Shown here: piece by piece, positions 21,433-34,463 of the stretch
Numbering within the stretch: the stretch's first letter is position 1
How the letters are laid out: each line of letters begins with the position of its first letter
From: Dromiciops gliroides
Taxonomy: Eukaryota; Chordata; Mammalia; Microbiotheria; Microbiotheriidae
Length of the DNA stretch: 64,000 nucleotides
Direction: 5' to 3'
NCBI RefSeq assembly: GCF_019393635.1
Contig: NC_057867.1
Span: 2,102,889 to 2,166,888 of the forward strand
The notes under the pieces: model-generated
The model's input: the letters and a program-made list of their open reading frames with translations, nothing else
Told to the model about the DNA's origin: nothing
The model's database searches: none
Program-made: the position numbers and the translations under genes

Positions 21433-21959
21433 AAAGCACCGGCTGCTGATTTTGACCCTCCCGAAACGCCGTAGTCCTAGTTTCCCCTCCCTCCCCACAC
21501 ACACCTTCCAGGCCTGCATTCCCGTTCCCTATGTTTTATAAATCGTTTATCTTCCGCTGAGAGGTCTCGGCCCCGAGGTTCTGCCTCGGAGGCGTACCCT
21601 GCCCTAAAACAAGGTTCCAGATGCCAACACGGCAAGCGCTAGAAATTTCAGGTCCTTCGGGCTTGGAAAGTGAATCCGGCGCGGTTTCGAGAGTCCAATG
21701 GAATTCTGGGACTGGTAGTTCAGAGGCATGTTACTAGTCTTCTGGGATAAGAAGATTGAGCTCTGGATTTTTCCTTCTCCTCAGCTCGCATACTAGGAAA
21801 GCTCATCCCATATCCCTCCCACTTCCTCAATCTCCTTAGTCCCTTCCTTCTCCCGTCCACCTGAGCTACCCTCAGCGATAGGCACAGACTTGGGGGTTTT
21901 CCATCACCACAAATGTTCAGCTCCATGTCCTTGAACTCTTAAATTCTTTTCTCTGGCCA

Positions 21960-22195
21960 TGGGCTTTTATCACTCCAACCCTCCTTTTGCTAAAGTGCCA
22001 CCTTCTAGAAGAAATCTTTTCTTATCCTTAATGCTAATGCCTCCCCCCATTACCTCCTGATTTATCTTGCATGTACATACTTGCTTGCACGTATCCCCGA
22101 GAGCAGGAACTGTCTTTTGTCTTTCTTTGAATCTGGGACTCTTAACACTGCGCCTAGCACGTATTAGGTGTCTAATAAATGCTTGTTGTCTTAGC
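21960..22195 (+). mobile_element. L2 LINE 3' end
   Basis: 'agcaggaactgtcttttgtc', then '(c)gcctagcacgtattagg(t)' and 'aataaatgcttgttg', the 3' signature of L2. The T/C-rich sequence that follows, to about 22440, holds nothing I can name. Confidence 0.75.
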
Positions 22196-22439
22196 AGCCC
22201 CTAACCCTGCTTCACTCTAATGGTGAGCTCCACCCTTCCATTCTTTCCTTGGTCCTCAATCAGCCTACACTCTCCTCCCTTCCCTTTCAGAATCCCTCAG
22301 TGGACTAGTTCTCCTCTATACTATTCTCAGTACTCAAGCCCTTTTCCATCTCATCCTATTACCATTTATGCCTTGTTAAGCCTCAACTTTATATTCCTTC
22401 CAGCATCCCCTGCCTGGTCTTAGAGTCACATGGAGCCAA

Positions 22440-23035
22440 AGCATTAGAAAATCATGAGATGATGATTAGGTCTCCTACAAATTTATGCTAGTTAATCTCA
22501 ACAGATCATGCAGCATCTCAGTACACTAACCCAGACACTGAAGTGGCTATTCCAAAACTTTTCACCCCTCTCATGGCAACCCCTCCCCCAACCCTCTGAC
22601 TAGTAAGTTGAGGCCAAAGAAGACCGATTGTTACTAACTACTCCCTGGGTTCTAGAGGTAATCCAGTAAGCAACTCTAAGAAGAAGTAATAAAAGGACGC
22701 TCTAAAGGTCTCTCTGAAGAACTTTGGAATGGATTGTGAGCCATGAGAGACCCTGGCACAGGCCCATCCAGTGTGGCATGCCCACATCAAAGGTGCTGTG
22801 CTCTATGGGCAAAGCAGAATTGCAGTAACACAAAGGAGACTTGAGATGCACAAATTTAAAGAAATCTCCACTGCAAATATTCATATGGACTATTTGTGCC
22901 TGACCTATGCCGGAACCTTCTGAGCTCATGTTGGTCTGGTCAACCACAATCTGACACACTATACCTTGACCCCAACATAGTGATGTCATTTTTGGTTCTC
23001 TCTGAGCACTAAGGCCAACCATCAATGATTCTCCT
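22440..23035 (+). mobile_element. RTE-type LINE, C-terminal ORF remnant
   Basis: One frame reads FKRSLKNFGMDCEP then ETLAQAHPVWHAHIKGA, and ends in a broken zinc-finger-like tail (LTYAGTF, stop, AHVGLVNHNLTH). This layout is typical of the end of RTE-clade endonuclease/reverse-transcriptase ORFs. Internal stops make it non-functional. Confidence 0.65.
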
Positions 23036-24522
23036 AAATACTAGTCAAGAGCCCCTACCAGTGTACTTCCTCTTCACAATCAGTTAGTAAACGAGAAGGT
23101 ATTTATTCAAGCTGTCATAGTAAGAACAGTATTTACAAAGCATTGCCCCTAACACCAGGACCACACTGTCACAAATCTGCCTAGAGTTCCAAGGGTGGCA
23201 AGAGTAGGAACAAACTAAAAGCGCAATGATTGTAGGGAATACACGTAGCTGAGGTTTGGCTGCTTGATACGGTGTAGTGTTATGTTCTTTTTAGCTGAAG
23301 TTTTACAGAGATTTTTCTCCTAGGACAACTATGCTGAGCATAGGATGGACAGAAACTTCTTCCCTGTTTTGTTGCCTCCAGTCCAGAGAGGAGAGAAAGC
23401 TCCCCTTCCCATCACCAAATTCTTGGCTCCAAAGCTCTTTCTCTTGGCTATTCCTTGTTGCCTTGGGGTGATTTTTTTCTTCCCAAACACCTTTGGGAGT
23501 CTCCCTAGTTGAGTAGTTAGGGACATAAGTATGGGCAATCTCTGCCCTGGAGACAAAGGCTTTCTGGCCTCTTCATATGCAATTGAGGCATCAAAGCTCC
23601 TCCTCTTTCTAGGATGGGCCACGATATCTATTTTCCCAGAACAAAGGTTAGGTGTGGCTCTGGCTAACTCTAGCTCTAAGAGCAGCACCTTAGTTTTTGT
23701 TGGGACAAAGTAAGGAACTTGAAATTCGTTGAACATTTAACCAAGGATGTTTACTTTACCCGACCAGCAAGAATATGTAACAAGGTTACTGTGGCCTGTG
23801 GCTTCTCTGCATACTGTCTCCTTGACTCCGTTTAGAAATGTCTAATCAGTAGGTCATTAGGATGTGTTCCGTGTGTGTGGTCTTAGACACTCAACTATGA
23901 CAGACACAGATTCCACACCACTGGGACTTTTATGCCCTTAGATGACCAAGAAGCTGTTAGCTGGGGGTGAGGAGTGAGGAAAAAAGCTACATCAGGGAAA
24001 TTGAGGCTAATCTGGTCCCGGGGGCAGCTTTGTCCTATCACATTCCACCTCTTGGTGGCAAGGTTCCTACATCTTTTCTAGAGGACCTTTTGCCATTTCG
24101 GTGCTTATAGGGCTTTTACTAGTCTTCCTAGTCAGCCAGTACTAAGGGGGGAAAGAGGAGAAACAGGAAAAGCAAAAATAAGCAAAATAAAACACAAACA
24201 AAATAAAAATAGGAGAACAAGAGCCAATAATCCTAGGCTTTTCCTCCCCCCTTCAAGTCTTATAACCTGGTCCATATAGTGGTGCTAGCACATTTATGTG
24301 GTGATGATGAGCCCGAGCAGCATCAAAAACATCTGAGTCACATGACCAACGATGGCACCTTGAGTGCAGTTGAATATCACTTCTCCTGACATGAAGTGGC
24401 TGATGAGCAGGAGCAGCTCCTGGAACATTTGTGCCACAGTGCAGCCACTTCTGGAAGGTCACCCTCAGGTTCCTGCATCAGGATCATCTGGAGTAAAATG
24501 GCTAAGACGTCCTAAGTCTCTT

Positions 24523-24664
24523 TGGGGGGGGGCAATGGGGGTTAAGTGACTTGCCCAGGGTCACACAGCTAGTATGTGTCAAGTGTCTGAGGCCGGATTT
24601 GAACTCAGGTCCTCCTGAATCCAGCGCTGGTGCTTTATCCACTGCGCCACCTAGCTGCCCCCCC
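24523..24664 (-). mobile_element. SINE copy 10
   Basis: Duplication tcctaagtctctt at 24510-24522 and 24665-24677. Confidence 0.95.
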
Positions 24665-25249
24665 TCCTAAGTCTCTTACATTAATTCTGCCCTGGCATCT
24701 AAGCTGATACAAAGGCTCTCTCTCTATTCCTACCCAGTCAGTATTCCCTAGCCCAGATGCCAAAACCTCCCCCTCTTCAAGAGCCACATCAAAGGAATGA
24801 TACAAAGTCTTTGCCCCGTTAGAGTGCTCTGGGGAGGGAATGTACCCTTCATCTACACCAGCCAAATGGAGACTCTCCCTCACCCTCATCTAGTGACCCC
24901 AAATGACCTTTCTTCCTGGTAAAAAAAAACCCCACCATAATTAGATAGCAACAGTTTCACTTCCCCAGTGCTATTGGAAAGAAAGAAACCCACGTCCTTT
25001 GTATGAAGCAGTTCTCTGGACCATCTCAGAGGAAATAAGCCTGGCATTTGAGGAGGACCTGGGCTGCTTCTCAGGATGTAGAGAGTCCTCTGAAGGGGCA
25101 AGGCAACCCTGTATTGGGGAAAGAATAAGCAAGGGCCGGCTGGAGACGGGTGGCCAGAACTCTTTCCAGAAATAGTCCATTTTGATCATCAGGTAAATCT
25201 CCTAAGGTGGGAAAATACCATTTTGCTTGAGTTAAGAATGGCAACTTCT

Positions 25250-25400
25250 GGGGCAGCTAGATGACGCGGTGGATAGAGCACCAGCCCCGGAGTCAGGAGT
25301 ACCTGAGTTCAAGTCCGGCCTCAGACACTTAACACTTACTAGCTGTGTGACCCTGGGCAAGTCACTTAACCCCCATTGCCTCACCAAAAAAAAAAAAAAA
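25250..25400 (+). mobile_element. SINE copy 11
   Basis: Duplication gaatggcaacttct at 25236-25249 and 25401-25414. Confidence 0.95.
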
Positions 25401-26439
25401 GAATGGCAACTTCTTCCATAGTTTGGAAACTTGTATTGTCCCGTGCCCAGCGTGACATGGTGTCACCACCCAACTATCCCCCAATTTCTGCTGGCTTTGT
25501 AACCGCTCTAAACTGGCCATTGACTGCATGATGTCTCTGATGGGGACTGACACAATCAATTGTATACAGTGGGGGGGCATCAGGAAAATTCCTCCATTGG
25601 CCTTCACCCCCAAAGAGAAAGATTGCCCAGCCCTCTGCTCTCCAGGCCCCAGACCACCAGGCAACTCTGACTGAAGTGTGATTGTCTAATCCAGGGTCAT
25701 CTGTCCAGCAGCAGCTAGGACCGAGTAAGAGGCAAGCACCTGTTATTCAAAAGTGATAAGTTTGTGGCTGCTTTGCTGAGTGTGTGGCTTGTTTGGGTCA
25801 CCCCTCGGTGCTTGCCAAAGGTTCCATTCGGCATGGTCATTATGGACGGACCCTTCCAGAAACATGGTCCTTGCAGGGTCCTAAGAACTCAGGAGGAGAG
25901 CTGGACAGGCCGTGTTACATCTTCCATGGCTGTAGCCTGTTCTGGGCCCCATTCCAAAGAGGTAGACTTGTAGATAGCCATAAGGCTAGCCAGGTGGGGA
26001 ATGTAAATTCTCCAAAACCTGAAGTCCCATAGGTCTCCAGACTTCCTTCTTAGAGCAGAGGGATAATGGCCAGTAGCTTATTCCAGACTGTGCCTAGAAT
26101 CCTCTAGTGAACCATTTGGATGCCCTCCTTCCCTTAGCCATCCTCTCCCCCATTTCCATGAATTTGTGAGGGATATTATTGTATCCTACTAGGTTTTATC
26201 TGTACCCCCCACCTCCACAACCCTCTTTTACTCCCATTCTCTTCCCCAAAACTTGATTGAATGTGCAGGATTCTGGATTTTCATAGGGTTGATTTCCCAT
26301 TCCTTGTCCCTTCTATGGGCCACCATCTAATCCAGGGCTACCATCTGCCACCAAGGCCTCATTTGGCCCAGTCAACATTATGTCCTTAGTGAAGTGGTAG
26401 ACATCAGTGCCCACAGGAAGGGAGACCTCTTTCAGGTCT

Positions 26440-26548
26440 CTGCCTGAAATGAGAAACTATTAATTGAGATAATATTTGTAAAGTGCTTAGCACAGTATCT
26501 GGTCCAAAGAAGGGAGGCGATTGATAAATGCTTGTCCTCTACCCCCAC
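26440..26548 (+). mobile_element. MIR-like 3' fragment
   Basis: 'agataatatttgtaaagtgc' and 'ttagcacagtatctgg' followed by 'gataaatgcttgt'. The surrounding 25.7-27.7 kb shows no gene. The small frames at 25764-26032 and 27171-27452 have no recognisable domain. Confidence 0.65.
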
Positions 26549-27794
26549 CTGCTATAATGTGGCACTATGAAGGATAGTGTCCATAACCCTGGAGAAAGTA
26601 GGGAAAGTATATTGGACTCCTTTTCCTGACTTGTCTCAGCCACAGAAATAGAGAAAAAAGCACTGGCAAGTTTGCTTGCTTAGCCTTAGACCACTAACCC
26701 TGGGGCTGGGGTACCTTGTTTCCAACATAGCTGTAGAGATAGACATGATGACTTTCTAAGTTTCTTGTAGTCTACTGTAAGCTGCCAGGTACCATCTTCC
26801 TTGCTCAGAAGTAACACAATTTGTTGTAAGGTGATTGCCAGCTTTCTTCATCTCCATCACTAAAGAAGAAATGTCTTTCCCTCCCCTGAGGAGCAGATAC
26901 TATATGGTTTTAATTACATGAGATGGTTCGAGTAACTAAGGATTTCCATTTGACCCTGCCCACAGTAACATGCTTAGAGGTTGTGGAAAGAGTCTGCAAA
27001 GCCTTCCCTCCATGGACTGCCCTCTTTAGCCTCTCCTGAATGATTCAGATGGGGCCAGTGTTTTGAAAGGATGGTCCAGGCTTTTCTGGGGCTGAATTTC
27101 CCTGCAGAGTTTTACCAGCGCTCTCAAGAACTGTTCATCAATTGCTTTTGTAACCCCTGTCCCCAGACCCATGGGTATGGGACTCTCTTCATTGGTGGGG
27201 GTCAGTACCCTCTCCCTGCTTGAGGAGTGGGAAAGAGGGGAGCCCTTAAGTGCTCTTCAAGCTTGTCAGTCTCTGCAGGAATTTGGGAAGCTTCTGGCTT
27301 CCAGCTCTGAGAGAGTAGATGAAAGATGCCAATCCCACTTCAGAATGCTAAAGAAAAAGACTGGGAAGAAACTGATGGGAGAGGCAGTTGGCATTGGGTC
27401 CCTATTCCCAGCTTTCTACACTCACAATGTGGGGGCACTTTCTTTGGGATAAGAGCTGGGACTTCCTCTCTTGCTTGAACTGAGGTACCTCATTCCCAAT
27501 AAGAGAGCTTCACTCTCTATGTCCCTATGGATAATTTCTCTGATTTCTTTTTCTTTTCTTTTTTGGTGATTATTTAGACCCATAGATTTCTTGGCTAATT
27601 GCTATATTGCGTTCTTTGTGGAGCTGGCATCTGGTGAAGAGTAAGCCTTGGATAGAAAGCTTGGGGTTAGGGTCATCCCCTCTCCCAATTAATGAAAAAG
27701 TGATCAGAAGTCAACTTGAACCTGAAAGCCACATCCTCTAGACGAATAATATTGAAGGGAGCATATATATATGTGTATTTGAGTGTATAACTAT

Positions 27795-28375
<581 letters not shown>

Positions 28376-29044
28376 TAAACCCTGCCCCCCCCCCCAGTCA
28401 CCTGTCTGAAGAGAGCAGAGTGGTCAGCTTTTGGACCCAACTTCCTGCTTCCTCTCTTGGAAGGAATTAAAGTCTCCCTTGGAAAAGGGGGTAAGGGAAA
28501 GAGGCTAGAGATAGCTCTCCTTCCTCCTTTCAACCACACAATGCTATCCTCATGCTACATGTAGGAGACAGTGCTGTCTATGCTTTCTTATCAGTTCCAC
28601 GTGTCAGGACCTACACTCAAAATTCCCTCTTGGGGAATGTGTCATCCTCTTGTCCCCATTGAACAAGGCTTTGTCACTTCTCCCATTCCCATTGTGCATT
28701 GACAGCAAAATTTGTCCAATCCACACGTATCCTAATCTCAAACTTTACCAATTGTTCAATAAATTCAATCTATTGAACCCACTTCCCTCCCTTGCAGATT
28801 CCCACGCACAAAGGAAATTCATCTTTACGAGGAAAGGCGTAAGTAATTCTCCATCTGGGCCACCTAAAAAGGCTCTATAATTGACTCTATAAAAGTAGGT
28901 AGATCCTCAGAGAGTTCTCCCGAGCTATATGAATTCACCCCAGAGAGCCTTTTAGTATCAGCTCCGTTAGGCCATGGTCTCAGACGCTATTGTTCCAGGG
29001 ATACTTCACAGCCCCTGGGTGAAGAGAGTGCCCAGTCCTCCCCG

Positions 29045-29210
29045 TCTTCCCCCTCTTCCTTCTCTTCCTCCTCCTCCTCTTCTTCCTCTTCTTCCTCCTC
29101 CTCCTCTACATCCTCCCCCTCCTCCTCCTCTCCCTCTTCCTCCTCCCCCTCTTCTTTCTCTTCCTCCTCCCCCTCTTCTTTCTCTTCCTCCTCCTCCCCC
29201 CCTCCCCCCA
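29045..29210 (+). repeat. (TCC)n-rich pyrimidine tract
   Basis: CTCCTCC/TTCC repeats with few interruptions. The minus strand would read as an acidic Glu tract. Lies in the interior of the minus-strand LTR element. Confidence 0.9.
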
Positions 29211-29855
29211 AAGTTGTTCTCCTCGGGTCTCAACAGGAACAAGCTCAGGAGGGCTCTAGTGAGAGGGATCCGTGCAGTGTCCTTCCAGCCCTCCATATTT
29301 GCAGGGCTCTTCCCCTAACTCCACCATGATGTAAGCCACGAGGCCATCCCATCCCATCCTGCCCCATCCCACTCCACATTAGAGGCACCCTTAGTTCAGG
29401 TGTGATATTAGGACAAAATGAGGCCCTCACAAATCATTGAACATTTAACCAAGGAAGTTTCCTTTGCCCTAACACAGGTAGAATATGCAACAAGGACACA
29501 CTGGTACTTCGCTTCTCAGGACACAGACCCCCCCCATCTCCATCTGAAGGCCCACCTAGTCATTAGGTCATCAGGGTAAGGCAACTAGCATGATCTCAGG
29601 CACTCACCAAGGCTAAGAGGCAGATTCCACATGGCTAGAACTTTGTGTGGCCTTAGATAACCAAGAAGGTGCTTCTGGGGCAGCTTTGTCCTAGGTCTAC
29701 CCCACATTGGCAGGGAGAGGGGGAGAAGGAAACTGTATCAGGGAGGCCGAGAGGCTAGTCAGATCCTGGGGCAGCTTTGTTCTATCACAAGCTTATATCT
29801 AGAGTTTCCCCTAAAATGGACTAACCACATACCTTCTTTTAAAAAAGGTATCCTG

Positions 29856-30020
29856 TGGCAGCTAGGTGGCGCAGTGGATAGAGCACCGGCCCTGGAGTCA
29901 GGAGTACCTGAGTTCAAATTCGGCCTCAGACACATAACACTTACTAGCTGTGTGACCCTGGGCAAGTCACTTAACCCCAATTGCCTCACTAAAAAAAAAA
30001 AAAAATTTAATTAAAAAAAA
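29856..30020 (+). mobile_element. SINE copy 12 (first of a double insertion)
   Basis: Preceded by aaaaaaggtatcctg (29841-29855) and followed by aaaggtatcctg (30021-30032). Confidence 0.93.
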
Positions 30021-30032
30021 AAAGGTATCCTG

Positions 30033-30181
30033 GGGGCAGCTAGGTGGCACTGCAGTGGATAAAGCACTGGCCCTGGATTCAGGAGGACCTGAGTTCAAAT
30101 CCGGCCTCAGACACTTGACACTTACTAGCTGTGTGACCCTGGACAAGTCACTTAACCCTCATTGCCCTGCCCCCCCCCCCC
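30033..30181 (+). mobile_element. SINE copy 13 (second of a double insertion)
   Basis: Enters at the duplicated target of copy 12. A third copy of the target, aaaaggtatct, follows at 30182-30192. The subtype differs (ACACTTGACACTT rather than ACACATAACACTT). Confidence 0.93.
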
Positions 30182-30249
30182 AAAAGGTATCTTCAGTGTA
30201 CAGAGGAAATAGCAGTAGCGCCTACAAGTGGTACATATGGAAGTGATGA

Positions 30250-31105
30250 AAATCTCTGCAGATTTGTTGATGGATGCTGCTGCCAATCACACTCATTCAC
30301 ATTCAGAGCATGGGTAAAATTGTCAGTGGCTCAGCAAAGCAGAATCCAAATCCTAACCCAAACCCAAGGTCATTAGTTTAGGAAGCAATGAGGGTTTATT
30401 GAGTTTGCCAGTGAGGGAGGAACAACAGGACAAAGCCTCTAGAGGCTTCAGCTTAAGTAGGAGGTGAATTGGGTGGGAAGTACCTCGGGATTGGATGGGG
30501 CTGTTGCTGTGGGGCTTACAGGGGAGGAAGAGGGGATGTACTATACCATGACCAGCCAGGCCTCTTCCTGGCCCAGTAAGAGGAAAGGCTCTTCTTCAGG
30601 TTAGCTCTTCTTAGAACCCTGCCCTAATAAATAGGACTGTCCTTTCTGCTTCACCAGTCAGGAAGGTCACAGACAAGGTTGGGGTTGCAATACAAACAGG
30701 GTCGGGGCAAACTAGAGGAACTACAGACAAAATGCTAGCCACAAGAACCATTTTATTACAGCTTTATCATAGTCCCATGGTTAAAAAAAAAGGAAGGGGC
30801 ACAAGAAGCAGTTTGAAAAATCTCTTATAAGAATGAGGCAAGATAGATACAATTGGAATTCTTACTGAGCCAAAGGGGAACATGTAGATTTACACACCAA
30901 AGAGCTGATAGTAAGAGGGGAAGATCTCCATAGGAGAAACTTGTAAATTGATCAGTAAACATTAGGGGATACTGGAATTCACAGCTAGCCAGGAAATGCT
31001 AATCATGAGAAAATAAAACTGATCCAGAAATTCTTTTACCATCAGCGAGTTAATCACCTGGGCAAAATTTTGGGGGCGTTGAGCTAAATTTCAGCTGCTT
31101 ATGTG
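30250..31105. other. Non-coding DNA, possible LTR remnant
   Basis: No gene seen. TTTATT signals near 30398 and 30753 could be reversed AATAAA of decayed LTRs, but no paired repeat supports this. Confidence 0.25.
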
Positions 31106-31125
31106 GCTGTCTTTAAGAATAAAAT

Positions 31126-31267
31126 GGGGGCAGCTAGGTGGCGCAGTGGATAAAGCACTGGCCATGGAGTCAGGAGTACCTGAGTTCAAATCCAGCCTCA
31201 GACACTTAACTCTTACTAGCTGTGTGACCCTGGGCAAGTCACTTAACCCCAATTGCCTCACTAAAAA
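31126..31267 (+). mobile_element. SINE copy 14 (first of a double insertion)
   Basis: Target aagaataaaatgg lies at 31115-31127 and again at 31268-31280. Confidence 0.92.
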
Positions 31268-31282
31268 AAGAATAAAATGGCT

Positions 31283-31432
31283 TGGGGGCAGCTAGGTGGT
31301 ACAGTGGATAAGGCACTGGTCCTAGAGTCAGGAAGACCTGAGTTCAAATCTGTCCTCAGACACTTGACACTTCCTAGCTGTGTGACCCTGGGCAAGTCAC
31401 TTAACCCTCATTGCCCTACCCCCCCCAAAACA
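31283..31432 (+). mobile_element. SINE copy 15 (second of a double insertion)
   Basis: Inserted beside the duplicated target of copy 14. Another aaaataaaatggct follows at about 31433-31446. Confidence 0.92.
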
Positions 31433-32039
31433 AAAATAAAATGGCTGCACTAGAGCCAATAGAAAAGAAATGACAACTTCTCCACGAATGTGTCCTTGCC
31501 TGGGTAAACCTGAGACTGGCTTTCATCTCCCTGAGCACTTCTTTTAATTGGTGTTCCTTTCTTTGAATGTAGGTCCTGGGGACTTCTCTGGAAGTCCAAT
31601 GGAGAGACGTCTACCCAAAAGAGAGGGAGGTGGAGTGTCCTGTGAGCGATCCTGTCTGTCCCCCATGACACTCAGTAGTCAATCTCTTTGCCACAACCTT
31701 CAATTACAGGGAAACTCAGGGCTTGATTTAGTTACTGAATCATCTCACGAAATGAAGTGCTTGTCCCTCAGTGAGATGTCAGTGAACAAGGCCATGGAGT
31801 CAGGGTTGGTGCTTTATGGAAGACCCTAGCTACACTAACAGCCCCAGTTGGGGCCCCAGGCTCTTGGCACCCCATCTGAGATCTATTTGTAATAAAGAAT
31901 AGCACCACAGATTTCTATAATATCACTAAGGCCAGGAGAACTTACTCTGAAGCCATTCCTCCTGAGGGGGCAACAGAGAACAAGGCTGAGAAGATGTTCA
32001 AGAAGGTAGCTAGGATCTGAGAAAGGAAAGAGCCCAGTG

Positions 32040-32215
32040 GGAGGGGAGTCCTGATCTTGTGCTAAGCATTGGGAAGACAAGGAAAGTCCAAAACGGCTCC
32101 TGCTCTCAAGGAGCTCACATTCTATTTTGTTGTTGTTGTTGTTGGGGGTTTTTTATTTTTTGTTTTTTAGGAGCTCACATTCTAATGGAGAGATGAAGAA
32201 ATTGAGAGGATCAGG
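32040..32215 (+). mobile_element. Old interspersed repeat fragment
   Basis: 'gtgctaagcattgggaagac' and 'ctgctctcaaggagctcaca', interrupted by a GTT-rich insert, after which 'ggagctcacattctaatgga' repeats. Same family as 45000 and 53090. The 31450-32040 interval before it holds nothing I can assign. Confidence 0.55.
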
Positions 32216-32231
32216 ACAGCAAATGGTGAAT

Positions 32232-32945
32232 TGTAGGAATTGAGTGAACCCCACTGACTCCATCTGGGGACTCGGTTCTGGAGCTAGCCCTTTCTATTCA
32301 ATTATGGGTTGAATCCACTTTCCGCTTTATGAAAAAACTTTATTCAATTGTGGGAATTGGGGAAAAACCTTATTGCATTGTTTGAACCTTTCCCTGCATG
32401 GCTGGGGAGCTGGACCACCCCTACGTGCTGCTTGGAGACCCTTAACCAAGGACCTCGGCTATGCTGACCAGAACCCAGTCAGATCCAAAGACTGATGGAA
32501 GGAGTTTTCTCACAGTTGTCCATCTCAGGCGACCCCTGTGTCTTTTCTGAAAACTGGCCCATCCTGATCAAGCAGTTATTGTTTCCATGATCCTTTGGTC
32601 ATTCATAGACACTTGGAGGAAGTAGCACACCTCTTTTTCTGATTTGGGGAATTTATACCTATTTTCCCCCTCCCAACTTGGAAAATCCTTAATCTTTCCT
32701 CCAAGTAGAAATCAGATCACCCAATGTTGTATCCTGGTTAATTGTTTTCTTTTAATGAATTGGTCTTATTTGATGAATTGTTTTTAACGTATAAAAGTCT
32801 GTCTCCTCCTGTATTCAGGGTACAAGATGAAGCTGAGAAGACCTGGTCCCACTTTGTTGGGCAATTGCCATGCATTGCTTAATAAATCGCTATGCTTGGA
32901 AGCTTGAACCTTTGTTTCCTCAGTCATTTGATCTTTCACTCACCA
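32232..32945 (+). repeat. Solo LTR
   Basis: About 714 bp with promoter-like TATAAAAG near 32792, AATAAA near 32881 and a following GT/T-rich U5 to 'ttcactcaccaca'. No second copy is present, so it is read as a solo LTR. Exact ends are uncertain. Confidence 0.6.
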
Positions 32946-33188
32946 CAGAGACAACATGTATATGAATAAGTATGTACAAGATGCATGCTAAGTTTATGGA
33001 GCTTAAACCTTGGGGAAGGAAATAGCACCCAGGAGAACCAGAAAAGGCCTCCTAATGAAGGGGTAATTTGATTGTGTCATAAAGGAAGTCAGAGACTCAG
33101 AGGTTGAGATAAAGCCCCGCCAAAAAAAAAAATCTGTAGGCAAAGCCTCAAAGAAAAATACATCTTAGACACAAGGTTAACTAGAATT

Positions 33189-33362
33189 CTTTTTTTAAAA
33201 AATAAGGTTCTTGTTTGTTTGTTTTTTGTGGGGCAAGGGGGGTTAAGTGACTTGCCCAGGGTCACACAGCTAGTAAGTGTCAAGTATCTGGAGCCAGATT
33301 TGAACTCAGGTCCTCCTGAATCCAGGGCCGGTTCTTTATCCACTGTGCCACCTAGCTGCCCC
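33189..33362 (-). mobile_element. SINE copy 16
   Basis: Duplication ctagaatt at 33181-33188 and 33363-33370. Confidence 0.92.
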
Positions 33363-33587
33363 CTAGAATTATTTAAGTAAATGAAGAAAGACATTAAAAT
33401 TAGTTTAAAATGATACATGCATTATAATTGCAGAGAGAAATCTATTTCATGGGTCTTTAACCTTTCTTGTATCATAGACCACTTTGGTAGATCTAGTTAA
33501 GTGAATGGACCCCTTCACAGAATATTATTTTTAAATGCATGAAATAAAATACACAGGATTACAAAGGAAACCAATTATATTGAAATA

Positions 33588-33591
<4 letters not shown>

Positions 33592-33632
<41 letters not shown>

Positions 33633-33772
33633 TTTTGTTCTGAACAGAACTCTCTCAGAACAAAAAACATCAATAAACATATAGTATACTATATATGTAT
33701 ATTACCTAGTATATATTACATAGTACAGTTCTGAATATGTGTGTATATATATGCATTTATGTATATCCATTA

Positions 33773-33812
<40 letters not shown>
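33592..33812. repeat. AT-rich microsatellites: two (TA)n tracts
   Basis: TA runs at about 33592-33630 and 33787-33812, with a short inverted repeat around 'gttttttgttctga' (33630-33670, arms ttttttgttctga / tcagaacaaaaaa) between them. Confidence 0.85.
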
Positions 33813-33818
<6 letters not shown>

Positions 33819-34024
33819 TTCACGGATGCCATATTAAGAACTTCCACTCTGGAGGAAAGAAAGGGAAAATAAATGAGAAGTCAGGAGAGAAAATTTGGAA
33901 GGAGAAATAAGAGGTACAAAACCTTACTGAAGTAATAGACTCTCTGAAAATTAGAATGGACAAAACAGAAGTTAAGGACTCCGTGAGAAAAGAAATATTT
34001 TTTTAAAAATCATAATAGTAGGGG

Positions 34025-34180
34025 GCAGCTAGGTGGCGCAGTGGATAAAGCACTGGCCCTGGATTCAGGAGGACCTGAGTTCAAATCCGGCCTCAGACAC
34101 TTGACACTTACTAGCTGTGTGACCTTGGGCAAATCACTTAACCCTCATTTCCCCACAAAAATAAAAATTTTTTAAAAAGT
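34025..34180 (+). mobile_element. SINE copy 17
   Basis: Target cataatagtagggg at 34011-34024 and 34181-34194. Confidence 0.93.
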
Positions 34181-34319
34181 CATAATAGTAGGGGAAAATA
34201 GAAGAAAAATGTTGGTATCTCCATACGAAAACAATAGACCTGGAAAAGAAGACAGTAAGCAAAAATGTAGACTACCTCAAAGCCATGATCAAAAAATGGA
34301 GCCTGGATAGCATATTTTT

Positions 34320-34463
34320 GGGGGGAGTAGGGCAGTGAGGGTTAAGTGACTTGCTCAGGGTCACACAGCTAGGAAGTGTCAAGTGTCTGAGGCCGGATTT
34401 GAACTCAGGTCCTCCTGAATCTAGGGCCAGTGCTCTATCCACTGCGCCATCTAGCTGCCCCAG
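34320..34463 (-). mobile_element. SINE copy 18
   Basis: Target tagcatattttt at 34308-34319 and 34464-34475. Confidence 0.94.

Larger units (their letters stand above)
19012..21725 (+). repeat. ZNF143/octamer tandem array, block 3 (largest)
   Basis: About five consecutive units. ZNF143-like sites start at about 19271, 19474, 19815, 20153, 20361, 20688, 21293 (degraded) and 21701. Spacing alternates between roughly 200 and 340 bp, giving a unit near 540 bp. Octamers: ATACAAAT 19015-19022, ATGCAAAT 19552-19559 and 19894-19901, ATGTAAAT 20765-20772, ATGCAAAT 21141-21148, ATGCAAAC 21398-21405. CTCGCGAG boxes: exact at 19061-19068 and 20487-20494, with variants near 19595, 19930, 20805, 21177 and 21459. 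A SINE (20870-21125) sits inside one unit. Confidence 0.88.

Noticed and set aside
1-21725. RSX-like lncRNA (marsupial X-inactivation RNA) as an explanation of the tandem array
   Set aside because: RSX lies in another X region by established knowledge, and the units here look like promoter modules rather than RSX repeats. Not supported from sequence.
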